This document shows positions 22,301 through 34,255 of a stretch of 64,000 nucleotides of DNA, in pieces. Under the pieces are notes generated by a model. The model was not told the origin of the DNA, ran no database searches, and worked only from the letters and a program-made list of their open reading frames with translations. The stretch is taken from positions 134,235,990-134,299,989 of the forward strand of contig CP136067.1 of the NCBI GenBank assembly GCA_032622095.1. Direction: 5' to 3'. The position numbers and the translations under genes were made by a program. Source of the DNA: Siphonodentalium dalli. Taxonomy: Eukaryota > Mollusca > Scaphopoda > Gadilida > Siphonodentaliidae. Each line of letters begins with the position of its first letter. The stretch's first letter is position 1.

Positions 22301-24172
22301 CTGTTTCATATATACATGAACATTTAAAAAATTAGCTCCAAATTGGGTGGAGGTGGTGTCTTGGTATAACTGACAAACCGCTCGTGATATCATTGTATCT
22401 ATAGTTCATCTCACAATGGTCAGTTGGTACTCAGGTCAAATAAGAAAGTATGAAAATCGTAAGCTGTGTTAACCTTTACAATAATAAAGCATCTTTGGTG
22501 AGTAGTTATCCAATGGAATATGCTAGGATAATAAGTTCAACACACGTCGTATGTTGAACTTATTATCTAAATATTTTCCTCAATAAATAGAGCTCCTTCT
22601 GCACTTCTATTTATCTGTCGACTGATTTTATCACCTTAACATCCCTCAAAATGTATAATAGGCCACCCCAATGTAAACTTTTATAACTGACTGGGAGAAT
22701 CCATTTAGTATAGAACGGGTTAAAAGTTGCATGCATGAAACTATAATCAACTGTCGCGGATCGAGGCATATATAAATGTTTTGTTTCAATAATCTAACAG
22801 TATATATGTTTCGTCGTCTATATGTACAATTAACACTATCGCGTCTAACCTCACATGACACACACGAATATCTACGTATTTCACAGTTCCGAGAATACAC
22901 ATCAACAATCATAATACTCCGTTGGAACGATAAATGCAGAATTTCTAGAGAGATTCCGCTTGTAGTGTTTGCACTGAGTGTAGGGATTGTGTGTGTATCA
23001 TATACATTGTATGTGTCATGGTTATAAGTGGGGACAGTCGTACTCGCACATTCAAGTTAAATGTTTATGGACAACGAGACTAGAACATGCTTGTGGAGTT
23101 AGCGACATAAACTCACCCGCACACGCAAATTGCAGGCAGAGTTATCTCTCATCGCTCCGCTGAGATATAATCCAATGATTTTAATAACTAAGAACATGTA
23201 ATAAATCCTTACCCGATGTCCTTGTGGCAGTGGTATAGTCAGGTATACCACTGCCACTAGGACATCGGGTAAGGATTTATTACATGTTCTTAGTTATTAA
23301 AATCATTGGATTAAAATTGCCTATGACTAGCCCAGTTCATTGTTATTATCGATACCGAAATAATTACAATTACGGCAAACTAAAAGATAGTAGGTGACTA
23401 ATTATAGTTCCGATGATACGTAAACATAGATGTATCGTCCTTCCGGCATTGCTCTATCATAGTGATAATGGAGAGGGCGCTGATTGAAGTTTGCCGCGTG
23501 CGCACAATCTTTAGAAGGGAATCACTCTAATATAAATATGGTTTCCTGTAGACAACATACCCGGGGATTCTTGTCGACATCTTTTTGGATGTCATTCTTT
23601 CAATTGACCATATATGGTGTATCACCTCCGGGACTCAATAAGAGCAACAACATAAGTTTTATAAATCACGATCTCAAGACTACACTATCTACTTTGTGAG
23701 TAAAATACATAAATAACTGCATATTTGGTATGCTATTTGTCTATAAAGATATAATGTAGTGATTTATTTCGATCATAAGATCGTTTTGAAATCCATAGTC
23801 GAAATTCAGTTTGCCTGAGTGCGCCAACAAGATAGAGTTATGCTTCTTTGTCCGCTTTTTGGTACGAATTTCGCGCTTAGTTTTGTTCTAAGAATAGAAA
23901 TTCTACATATAATTTGTATTAATTGATAGAATATTTTCACACAGGTGTCCTCGATATTTATTATTTTATACCCAGGATACTATATATAAATACCTTTCTG
24001 GCATTTTTTGGAAGAGATACACCCTTTTTAGGAAGTCTTGTTTTTGTTTGTTACAGATGGGGCGCCGTTTGCTTTAAGACAGGCAGCGCGATCCCTCATC
24101 AAAAGAAGGAGCGTTCCAATATTGCAGGCGTTGCCGCAGTTTGGAACTTGGAAAACGCGCACTCAAAGCTAA
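18876..24172 (+). CDS. EF-hand protein, copy 1 (three exons, 5' part unresolved)
   Basis: Exons are 18876-19038, 20509-20565 and 24057-24172, joined in phases 1 and 1 with GTACGT and GTATGT donors and pyrimidine-rich TTTCACAG and GTTTGTTACAG acceptors. They encode 111 residues beginning FAGTNEVPVTLDYNSWIM. A canonical calcium loop, DTDKNGRIIQQE (positions 1, 3, 5 and 12 are D, D, N, E), is split by the first intron inside its Gly codon. It is followed by FYKAPWLFEGQE and a basic tail with RSLIKRRS ending KTRTQS. Two Cys (RCPN and NCFV) sit N-terminal to the loop. Only one EF-hand is visible; these normally pair, so a partner may be degenerate or in an unfound exon. The third exon is assigned by acceptor strength and phase only. 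A signal-peptide exon may precede it, which would make the protein secreted. Family not recognised. Confidence 0.65.
19357..19391. repeat. (TA)n(TG)n microsatellite
   Basis: About 23 bp of TA followed by TG repeats in the EF-hand gene intron. Copy 2 has a much shorter version near 60972-60984. Confidence 0.9.
19540..20010. repeat. Diverged tandem duplication inside the EF-hand intron
   Basis: Two roughly 235-bp units share CAGGCTATCTCT, TTTGAA.AGTTTCAAAT, ATACAAACGTCAAT or TTTCAAACGTCAAT, and GGAAATATATCA. Both units are also present in block B copy 2 (about 61190-61640), so this tandem event is older than the block duplication. Confidence 0.6.
20667..23167. other. Long intron or intergenic stretch, no exon supported
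   Basis: If the third EF-hand exon is right, this lies within the gene's second long intron (20566-24056). It holds a CAA/TTG triplet run near 21590-21610 and a perfect 16-bp-arm hairpin at 22528-22568 (GATAATAAGTTCAACA and its complement). A weaker hairpin lies at 21010-21054. No coding segment is recognised. Confidence 0.5.
23168..23313. repeat. Near-perfect 146-bp palindrome (70-bp arms)
   Basis: The left arm (23168-23237) begins TAATCCAATGATTTTAATAA and the right arm (23244-23313) is its reverse complement with one mismatch. The loop is six bases (GTCAGG). It could be a MITE or foldback element, or transcribed into a perfect hairpin RNA, since it would lie within the EF-hand gene intron. 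Confidence 0.9.
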
Positions 24173-26400
24173 TCTGCACGGACGGACAAGACAGTCATAT
24201 ATAATTGCATGCTGTGTTAAACTCATTGCTAGTTATTGCTTTCATGGACGTATCGTAATTCTTCAGTGACTTCCACTAGCTCACGTACCGATCACTGATT
24301 TTACAGAAGTGGGCCCATGTTAATGTTGATACCACGAGACCATCACAGTTGGCAAAATTGGCAGGCAAATGTTCATGAAATTCTTTATAGATATTATTCT
24401 AGTTCATGCTTTTGAATTATGCATATGGAAATTACATAACATAAATTATGACTTCGACTGTTTTATATCTTATCAGAGCGATGCCACGAACGATTGAACG
24501 ATTCAATCTTATCATATATTAGAAGGTTCAATTCGGGCAAATGTTAAGTGGCAAATTTTGAATGGCGATTTCCATGATAATCTCGGCAGTAGACGTTATA
24601 TACATATACTAAGCTGTCGTATGTTATCTAAAATAGCCATATCATTAAACGGACATAACATTTAGCTGGTGGCTGTGCTATCTATATTGTCAATTGCTGC
24701 TATAAATTTATATATATATATATTTGAGAATTGGACCCAATTTTGGAAAATAACTATAAAATTAAACATAAATACACAAACTTTCTAATGGAACAAATTG
24801 CAAGCCAACCTGCCAATAAATAGTTATTGTATTCACTACCGCACAAGTCACTTCAAGAAATATTTGCAATTCTAACTTTTGCTGCTGATATATGCATGAA
24901 AATGCCCATTCGAAATTTGTCACTTGATCTCCTCAAGGAGTTACAGAGCTCTTACTGCGCATGCATATTAAAGGTGAATACACATATATATATTATAAAT
25001 CGTTTGACGTTCATGTCCTAGCCCTCTTTGACGAATGTCCCGCTGATTTCCAGAAAAATGAATCAGCATGTGAACAAACACCGGGGCTGCGAGTTTATCA
25101 ATTGGTGCCAGCACAAACTAAATACTCCCGAATTATTGCAACGAGTATAAATTGTCGAAAGTGGAACTATATCTGTCGTCATTTGTGAAGCGGCTTATTT
25201 ACAAGTACAGTCCTTATGATTCAACGTGGATAATTGGCTTTCTGTTGATAGAATGGGTCACATAACTAGTCGTTTATGGTGCAGTGTATGCAACTCTGTG
25301 TTGGCAAATGAACTACTGTGGAAGGCTGCTCGAGTTCATGCAGTTGGAGGCATATCTACAATTTAATTAGCGTCCACAAGTTAATCCGCATTGAAACGCG
25401 AAGTGTCCTGTTGGTCGCCATTGTTTAGTTATCACAGTACATTTCAAGACGGCTCGTTAAAATAGTTTTGGCTCTTAACTAGGTACGTAAATCGGCCACA
25501 TGGGTATGGTGAGACACGTGGGTTGTGATATTAATAATATCCACCATGAACTGGGGTGTGGGATGCTGGCCGAGTGTCCGGACCAATTATCCGACCCCGA
25601 GGGTAAGATTTGTCCATGCACATTCACAAGCCAGGTCATGATGGATAATTTTTTGGTATTATACCAATCTTTGGCACATTACAGTAGCTTCGTAACGATA
25701 CATCTGGGAAGAAATCGGATGCGATATTCGTGATTATCGTGGATGATTGTGGTGTATATCAAATGTGTATATTGTAAAAACAAAGCGTGTTACCCGTGCG
25801 CGCAGGGTTAATACCTTAGAGTGAAATGTCATGGGAAATGTCCATCGGTACAATTAGAAAAGGAAACCTGTTTATATATGACAGACAAATGTTAGTTTGA
25901 CGTGTTCGACGATTTGTTGCAACGATGACAATTGTTCGAATGTTGAACTGTTTCGTTCGCCATTTGTGAAGCGGCTATTGTTTACGTGTTACGAAATGTG
26001 CAAGTAATGTCTGTTTCGCTTTGGGGATTCCGTTTGATGGAATGTTTTCGCGCAATTAGTCGTTTATAACGCATGTTATGCAACTCTGCGATTTCAAGTG
26101 AGCTTATGTTGAAGGTTCTTCGTGTTAACATGTTGGAGACGTACATGTATCTCCATTTGTATTATCGTCCGTGAATTCATCCGTATTTATTTAGTTGAAA
26201 CGTGAAGCATAACTGGTTGATCGCAATTGACACAACACATGATGACGGATAGTTTAAATAGTTCCGCTGAGACAGCTGGTCGCGTGTGGTGTGAGACAGG
26301 GAAATTTCACCCAGCTATCTCACACGGGCTTCCAGACTAAAATGGGCATGAGGTATGAGAATGGGAAATCTAACACGGCTATCCTACATGTGTTGCATGT
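24173..26400. repeat. Gene-free stretch with a diverged direct repeat
   Basis: CATTTGTGAAGCGGCT at about 25178 recurs at about 25960. Each is followed by related sequence (TTAGTCGTTTAT, ATGCAACTCTG, AAACG.GAAG.) for roughly 300 bp (25165-25470 and 25955-26270). A short duplication of a (A/T)CACGGCTATC.CAC-like phrase follows at 26300-26390. Short ORFs at 24827-25188 are not supported as exons. Confidence 0.5.
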
Positions 26401-26989
26401 GTTAAAATATGAAGGGGAGGGAGAAACCTGATTTGTGTAACGATCTTGCTTTCCGAATTGGTGTTATTATGTGCATTGGATGGGTTTACAGATGTAAATA
26501 ACCATATGAGCAGTCGTTTTATATGACAATACACAACAATAAACCAAATCAGGGTTCCTATGTAGCCCGGAAATAATTCGCTCATCCATTAGTTGCCATA
26601 CGCTCTGTCTACTCGCCATTAGCATTAGCTGTACTATATACGTAGTGTTAGTAGAACAAACGAAGTGGCCTGATTGAAATAGGAAACGTCAATTAAATGG
26701 AGTAAAATGTTACAGATATCGCAGGGAAAAACACAATATTTTAATTTCGTTTCTGCTTGAGTGACCAATGTCTCAAACAAAGTCAGAATATGTATACTTA
26801 AGGCTTAACCAAACCACTCCAATATGGACTCCGGTTGAAATCAGGTAAGTTTTTGAATAGAGAAAAAATGGCAAAACTTCACACCAGAAGATAAAAACAA
26901 CTACACGTATATTATGTATAGTAAATAACATTTTACCTGTGACAGAAATTGGAAATATGTGATACTTTCTTCCGAACCGAAATCTGACT
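26401..26989. other. Intergenic, no gene recognised
   Basis: AT-rich sequence with short overlapping ORFs on the minus strand only. No splice-supported coding segment was found. Confidence 0.4.
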
Positions 26990-27545
26990 TTGTGCGCACG
27001 TACAGGGTATGTTGTTGAGAAATTGCCACAAACAAAACTGAATCCTGGTTGGGGAGTTCTCTGCCAAGAATGCTTTGTTGAGAAATCCAAACATTACAAC
27101 ACAAGACATGATTTAATGCTCATGTTTTTGAAGTGCGTAATCGAATTTTGAAATGACACAACCATATATCACACAGCAGTATTTGGCAATGACTGTATCC
27201 ATTCTAATCTTGTTGGTGGGAATTCATTTAATAATTTCTTGATTAGTCCTGATTGGGATTTGGACCAGGGTGGCCATGTTAAAATATAAGCTGGCTTGCT
27301 GAGGAATTCTGACCTTGCACAATTACAGTCACAGTCCAATCCAGTTGTTTGCTTTCTGGTGCAGTTGAGCCACAACACATACCCTGGCTTTGGACAATTT
27401 TAATTAAATACTTTTCGCTACTATAAAATGAGAATTTCTCAACAGAGCATTTCTTATGGAGTTCTCCTGAATCCTGATGTCCTTTCTTTGGTGGAAATTA
27501 GCTGACTGTTATGTCTGTATGTGCGCACAAAGTCAGAGTGTGGTT
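26990..27545. repeat. Imperfect inverted repeat element, about 0.55 kb
   Basis: The left arm around 26985-27095 (GACTTTGTGCGCACGTACAG, GAGAAATTGCC, GAATCC.GG, AAGAATGCTTTGTTGAGAAA) is the imperfect reverse complement of 27428-27540 (TTTCTCAACAGAGCATTTCT, CTGAATCCTGATG, GTGCGCACAAAGTCAG). The interior is non-coding. It looks like an aged MITE or foldback. Confidence 0.55.
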
Positions 27546-28771
27546 AGTAAGTATGTGCTATACATTTTTTATTCTGCTACCAGTATAGTGCTATTTACTA
27601 CATAGGATACATGCAACTTCCATTTCAAGAGGAACAACTCTAATTAAACTGGCCTGTGATAAACTTTATAATAAATTTGATAAATGGTGGTTAATGTACA
27701 ATGTGTACTTTTGATTGACTGCCAGCATACACATACATATACTAATTACGAAGCGATGTACACCTGGTTTTCAGTTTTTAACATTGAACCAAGTAAAAGT
27801 TATTCTTGAATTGGAGGCGTGGCAGTCACAGCCTTAACACTATTGACAGGTAGCAACTCAGCTAAATTTCTCCTTTTCTATATTATTTATATTTAGTGAT
27901 ATGGACGAGTCAGCTTCCCCAGATATGCCACTGCATATAGCATACATGTATATATGTACATTGTGGATACTAGGTTGGGTGGCGGATGGCCGGTGGAGCT
28001 CGGCACTGGTCTGTGTCATACTACATCTTAATGGCATACAAGCGTGCATGGTGCTACTTTATTGACAGGTGATTTAATTATCCATGGGTAATCACGATTG
28101 TGATCGGCAGTTTATTTCAGTGTATACCCCACTCCAACCCATGGTCATTTGCATAAATGTTGTCTTCTCTAATTAGTTGTTGTTGTATTCAATTACATTC
28201 ACGAGATAAACTTTGGGCTAGTATGTTTACAAGATGTTCATTTAAAACATGAAATGGATATGAGGTCGCATTCAATTCGTTTACTAACCTATCACGAGGG
28301 GTAGGAATAGTAATAAAAACTAACTTCAACTTTAAATTATTAGAATCAATCTGACCAGGCAGGTAATCTCATCACCATCCGTGCAGAAGTGGAAAATACA
28401 TTAATGATTTCAGTTAATATATACGGTCATAATAACTAATTTGCTATACAAATATTACGAAAAATCTTGAAAACATATCCGACGGCAGTAATGCGATATG
28501 GGAATATTTCAACCTGATTATGGACCCTGATCTCGATCTTTTAGACTACATTGCTGTTAATTACCAACATGCACAGAACACGTATTTAAAATGATAGATA
28601 AATAAGATTTAGTTGATTCGTGGATACCAAATACTGGGAGATATATATGGCGTCGAAGCAACTAATCACGCACGTTTGGACTTTTTGTGATATTCACCCC
28701 GGGTATTATACAACTCAAGGGGAAGGGTTTTTGGAAATTTAATAACTCGCAGTTATATATAAAGACTCTAA
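27546..28771. other. Intergenic, no gene recognised
   Basis: Non-repetitive AT-rich DNA. It contains no ORF beyond chance length and no visible RNA gene. Confidence 0.45.
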
Positions 28772-31668
28772 GTTCCGACTCGGCATCTCTGGTTTAGACT
28801 AGGTTTTATTCTATACCTGGTTTTACTCTAGTTTAAACTAGGTTTTAGTAGGAGTAAAACTTGGTTTTATTGTAGTTAAACTAGGCTTTACGGGACTAAA
28901 GTGATAAACTCAGTTTTAGTTTTTGGAATTCGATCTCAATTAAAACCAGGTTTTATTGGCGTGATAAAGTTATGATAATATCGCTAATTGTTTGTGGTGA
29001 ATTGGCGATATAACGATCATGAAACGATTATTTGTGTCAAATTTATCAATACCATACGTCTCGTCTCGAAAACATACTTTTAAAGATACTTTGAAAAAAC
29101 ATCAAAGTTAAACCGCCCTACCCCAGGTTTTACTAAAACCTAGTTTGGTGGGTTTTATTATTTGGTCGATTTTTTTCGCCCAGTATTGATGTTGTGTCTT
29201 CGCGTATATGGGAGTGTTTCTTTTGGACTGGGGGAGGAATTATGCTCGGGCGTTTGTCACTCAATATTCATGAGCAAATTATGTACATACAAGAGAGTCT
29301 CGGTGGAATTCGGGAAGGCGATATCGATACTTATGAGATAACTTCTAACAAAATATATGCCAGTGTGATGGACTATTTCTTGCTGTATAGGTTTTGTTTT
29401 GTGTCAATTTGCTCGGTTGGAAGTCGCTTTGGCGACTGATAGCATGGAGGGATCGGACCGATCAGTTAGACACGAACATGACTTTTGGCACTGATTCCTT
29501 ATTCACAAAAATGTCTCTTTCGTTCAATTTGACGGCACGGGTTGGTTCCCCCCTCAAATACCCACTAGAAACACCCCAGCCCTCATCCGGGGAGGGTACC
29601 ACCCTGAGGGGGAGAAAAATGTTGTATGGACCAATTGCTAGAACAGTAAGGATTTCGGCCATTTTGACGGCAGGATTGGGTAGCCCGCTCCAAATACCCC
29701 ATAGAAACTCCCACCCTCATCCCAGGGGGTACATGGGGTTGGGACAATTGTATTCCTTATTTGCAAAAATGTTTCTTTCTGTCAGTTTTATGGCATGGCT
29801 GGGGGCCCAAATACCCACTAGAAACACCCTCATCGGGGGGTACCATCGAGGGAGTGAAAATGGGGTATGGACCATTTTCGAGAACGGTGGGTTACCCACC
29901 ACAAATCCCCCCATATAAACACCCCAACCAACACCCCGGGGTCCATTTCAATTTTTCACCCGCTCGGTGGTACAACCCGTGGTGATGGTGGGCTGGTGGT
30001 GTTTCTATGGGCTATTTGGCCGAAATCCTTACCGGACCATACCCCATTTTCACCCCAGTGGGGTGGTACCCTCCAGGGATGAGGTTGAGGTGTTTATATG
30101 GGGTATTGGAGCGGCCATAATCCCCTGTCCTCAAATTGGCCGAAATCCTTACCGTTCTCGAACATGGTCCATATCCCATCTCACCCCTCGGTGGTAGCCC
30201 ACCCCGCCCGGGTGTGAGGGTGGGGTGTTTTTATGGGTTATTTTGGGGCGGGTCACCCACACATACCATCAAATTGGCTGAAATCCTTACCGTTCTCGAA
30301 AATGGTCAGTACTCCATGTTCACCCCCTCGGGATGGTACCCTCCCTGAAGGCTGGGTGTTTCTATTGGGTATATGTGCGTATCTGTGCGTATCTGTCAGT
30401 TTTATGGCATGGCTGGGGGCCCAAATACCCGCTAGAAACACCCTCATCGGGGGGTACCATCGAGGGAGTGAAAATGGGGTATGGACCATTTTCGAGAACG
30501 GTGGGTTACCCACCACAAATCCCCCCATATAAACACCCCAACCAACACCCCGGGGTCCATTTCAATTTTTCACCCGCTCGGTGGTACAACCCGTGGTGAT
30601 GGTGGGCTGGGGGTGTTTCTATGGGCTATTTGGCCGAAATCCTTACCGGACCATACCCCATTTTCACCCCAGTGGGGTGGTACCCTCCAGGGATGAGGTT
30701 GAGGTGTTTATATGGGGTATTGGAGCGGCCATAATCCCCTGTCCTCAAATTGGCCGAAATCCTTACCGTTCTCGAACATGGTCCATATCCCATCTCACTC
30801 CTCGGTGGTAGCCCACCCCGCCCGGGTGTGAGGGTGGGGTGTTTTTATGGGTTATTTTGGGGCGGGTCACCCACACATACCATCAAATTGGCTGAAATCC
30901 TTACCGTTCTCGAAAATGGTCAGTACTCCATGTTCACCCCCTCGGGATGGTACCCTCCCTGAAGGCTGGGGTGTTTCTATTGGGTATATGTGCGTACCCC
31001 ATTTCCACCTCCTCGGGTGAGGGATGGCTAGGGGGTTCTATTGTGTATTTTGTTCGGGCCACCCACTCCTGCTGCCAACTTAATTAGTCTAAATCATTAC
31101 CGTTCTCGAAAATTATCCATACCCCCGGGGTGAGAGGTGGTGATGTTTATATGGGGTATTTGGGCGGGCCACCCATCCATGCCGTCAAATTCGCCGAAAT
31201 CCATAACCGTTCTCTAAATGGTCCATACCCCATTTTCACCCCTCCGGGTGGTACCACCGGGGGAGGGGTGGTTGTATTTCCGTGTGGTATATGGGGCGGG
31301 CCCCCACCATGCCGTCAAGATATATTTTTTAGTTCCAAAAGTCATGTTCGTCCATGATATTAAATAATATCGAACCGCAAAACAACAGACCGTGCATTCG
31401 TCGCGATTTCTCAAAGCGCACGGGTTATTCGCCTGATTAGGAGATTAGATATCGGCAACCGGTCACGTGACCGGACAATGCATGGACAAGTAGTCATAAT
31501 AAATAGACAGACGACGCCTCCCGCCCTTGCAATTGAACAATTGTGGCCCACAGGTAACGCAATCGACCAAATCCATGTCATCCCAGCGGTGGAGTAAGTT
31601 TTACTACTAAAACCCAGTTTAAACTAGTAGTTTAAACTTGGTCTAAACTGAAGATGCCGATTCGGACC
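28772..31668. mobile_element. 2.9-kb foldback-type element built from nested inverted and tandem repeats
   Basis: The outer ends mirror each other: left GTTCCGACTCGGCATCT..GGTTTAGAC (28772), right GTCTAAACTGAAGATGCCGA then TTCGGACC (ending 31668). Inside each end is a cluster of short palindromic motifs of the AAACTAGGTTTTA type (28795-29160 and 31597-31655). Further in, CGAACATGACTTTTGG (29474) is mirrored by CCAAAAGTCATGTTCG (31335). Between these lie units carrying GGCCGAAATCCTTACCGTTC and GGTGGTACC, including a near-identical 614-bp tandem pair (29781-30394, 30395-about 30992). No transposase was found. ORFs here are repeat artefacts. Confidence 0.7.
29781..30992. repeat. Near-identical 614-bp tandem duplication
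   Basis: GTCAGTTTTATGGCATGGCT begins both units (29781 and 30395). Only a few substitutions separate them, so this is a very recent event inside the foldback element. Confidence 0.9.
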
Positions 31669-32526
31669 TATAAATTTTGTCTAAACCCGATTGAAAGGGT
31701 TACACAACAATGCTCAAAATCTGCAACAAATGATAAATCAGATCCCAATACGATCGACTTCAAAATGATCATTTTATAATCACTTCTAATGGAAATAAGG
31801 GGCGCTTCTGTGCCATGCTGTTCTCGCAAGATCCATGCGCAAATACGCACATAATCGACATAATTATACAGTGACGTATATGTAGGTACATATATAATGT
31901 GATTATTTGATACTGATATAAGCACACAGTGGAGTCCTGTCCGTTATATCGTTTTATGGCGCGGGCCACAATGAAAAGATTGTTAACGAGCGTACACCGG
32001 CAATTCGTGAGTTGGCTTATTTGTGATATAGCCTGTATATAATCTGCTTATAATCGCCACATTATGAGTCGATAATGTGACTGAAACGGTATCATTTTCA
32101 GCACATTATCGACTAAAAATTAGGATATTCTCAGCAGATTGTCAACATAAAACAAATGTTATTATCAACACATAATGCAGGGGGGGGGGCCGTGAAAAAA
32201 TTTACACATACAGGGCCCAAAAACAAATTTACAGCCCTTTTGCTACCCACCCACCCTTTTTGTGTCATTTTAAAGTTGATGATGATTACTTCTCATTGGC
32301 GGCCATCTTGAACGCCATTTTGTTTTTCTGAAAATGCTCAACGGTGAGCAGTCCACACTCACCTGGATGTTATTTAGTGAGGCACCCTCTGTAATATTCA
32401 GCAGAGAAAAAAACTTTACCTGAAAATGTTTACTTCACCCCCTCGGCTGCCGGACGCCACCACACACTCTTACAACAAATGTTGCCAAATGCAACTTAAA
32501 TGCGACTTCATATATATTTCTGCCAT
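31669..32526. other. Intergenic, no gene recognised
   Basis: It contains a nine-G run near 32180 and no supported gene. Block A copy 2 starts at its right edge. Confidence 0.45.
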
Positions 32527-32631
32527 CTGATTTTATTCATGTATACCATTGTGATACGGAGCGGGACATATGCAATTTGCAAACCTTGCTCGCAATTCCG
32601 CTATAATGAATGTACACGGAGACTAAACTAC

Positions 32632-34255
32632 ATATGCCATCAACGTTTTTCGGTTGATCTATGAGCCTAGACGAATAACACACTGTATAATTCCGCGAAG
32701 CGGATTATACTAAGTATGTTATTCGTCTACTGATCGATCTATAGGCTCATAGATCAACCGAAAAACGACGTTGATTGCTTATAATTACAACGATAACACT
32801 TTATATTCAACTATCTACTATTAATCCATCTCAGAAAATTAAATGCCATAACAGGATTTTCCGTTGGACGATCTCCGAATTTGGTTGATGGGCCGAAAAT
32901 AAATTGACCGAAATTGTCAACGACAAAGCAAACTTTCAGAAAATAAATATTTACACCTTAACTTCAATTTTCAGCAATAAACTATCCATGATAAAAAAAA
33001 AATGCTGGTTTGGCTACGATTTACGTTCAAAATGACTCAATAATTATCAACACACACAGAGTCGAACCAGAAGCGACTGGATAGCGATCTCCGGTAAAAA
33101 ATTTAATTCCAGACTCCAGGCCGATGTAATTTGTAAACAAGAAAACCATATTCAGAAATGGCAACGCGCTCAATATCATATATTATATACCCATGATTGT
33201 AATTATAGAACATAAAACATGTTGGTTTCGCGAATGACCAACTCAGAATTCCGTTAAAATAACAATAACAACCGGCACCTAATTAACGAAAAGGCGGCCG
33301 ACTCGGCCGTCTCCGACCACAACCATCAGTGTGCTGCAGAACGAAAAATGTCTTTAAAAGTTGAAATATAAGACTTACAAATTATATTTTTTATTTTTTT
33401 TATTTGTAATTGGCATAACTTATCACAAACAAAAAATCAACATTATTGACATAACGTTAATTAACGACAATAAACGAAATTGAAATTCCGAACTACACCT
33501 TTTACCGGACTCGGCCTCCGACTCGCAGTTCGACTTTTAATCATAACAAAATTTCCCATTCTATTAACACCCATGTTAATATCAGCGCTCACAGCCATCT
33601 AGAATATCTAGGACAGAATACACGCGGCGCGCGCGTAACAAATGCCCTGATCACATCTAATGTTCTCGTAACAAATGCCATGTTATTACCATTGCTATGT
33701 AGCAGAGAAAATGTTTAATAGGGTTGTACTAGGGTAACACAATTTATTTATCACAATAAAATTATCCATGTTCATCAGCCTGCTGATCAGTCTGATTCAT
33801 GATAATTTGTGTTCACAGTAACTATACACGTTGTCATGGACGCTCTTTCGAAAATTGGACAAATGAAAAACGCGGTACGAACTTTGAGTGTTCAGTCGAG
33901 CGTTACAAAAACATGAATACGGCTGAAATGAACAGACATAAGTATAGTACAGTGGCCATAAGAAGCAGTAACATGCATTATAGACATCAATTACTTTTTC
34001 AAATGTTTCTAGCATTGAGTTTTCGAGTTAATTTTTTTCACTGAAATTCTACTGGAATTCTCGTTCCGCGCTTTCGCGTCATCCGTGGACGTCGTGTGGG
34101 GCGCCGGTTATAGACTCGCCCGTTTTTCTCAAAGTGTCACTATATACGCGATGTAACCCGTCTACTGCAACATCTATGCACTGATAGACCAGTTCACGCG
34201 CTAGCCTCTCGACCAATCAAATGCCCGCATTTCGACGAAAACGAAAGTAGTTGTA
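32632..34255. other. Copy-2-specific insertion (or copy-1 deletion), non-coding
   Basis: The flanks GAGACTAAACTA (32619-32630) and AAAAGTTAGAAC (34272) are nearly adjacent in copy 1 (4862-4896). The segment begins with the hairpin 32639-32775. It includes a short GC-rich patch with CGGCCGACTCGGCCGTC (33294-33312). I see no coding sequence. Confidence 0.55.
32639..32775. repeat. 137-bp hairpin element
   Basis: ATCAACGTTTTTCGGTTGAT...GACGAATAACA...TATAATTCC is mirrored by GGATTATA...TGTTATTCGTC...ATCAACCGAAAAACGACGTT. Arms are about 60 bp with small mismatches. It is probably a MITE. Confidence 0.8.

Noticed and set aside
24827-25188. Two short ORFs with protein-like composition (ELQSSYCACILK; CPADFQKNESACEQ)
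   Set aside because: A donor-like AAAG|GTGAAT follows the first, but no convincing acceptor, partner exon or paralogue was found. Left as unresolved.
29394-31414. A cluster of overlapping 65-174-codon ORFs
   Set aside because: They follow the tandem and inverted units of the foldback element; identical proteins appear in the two 614-bp units simply because the DNA is duplicated.
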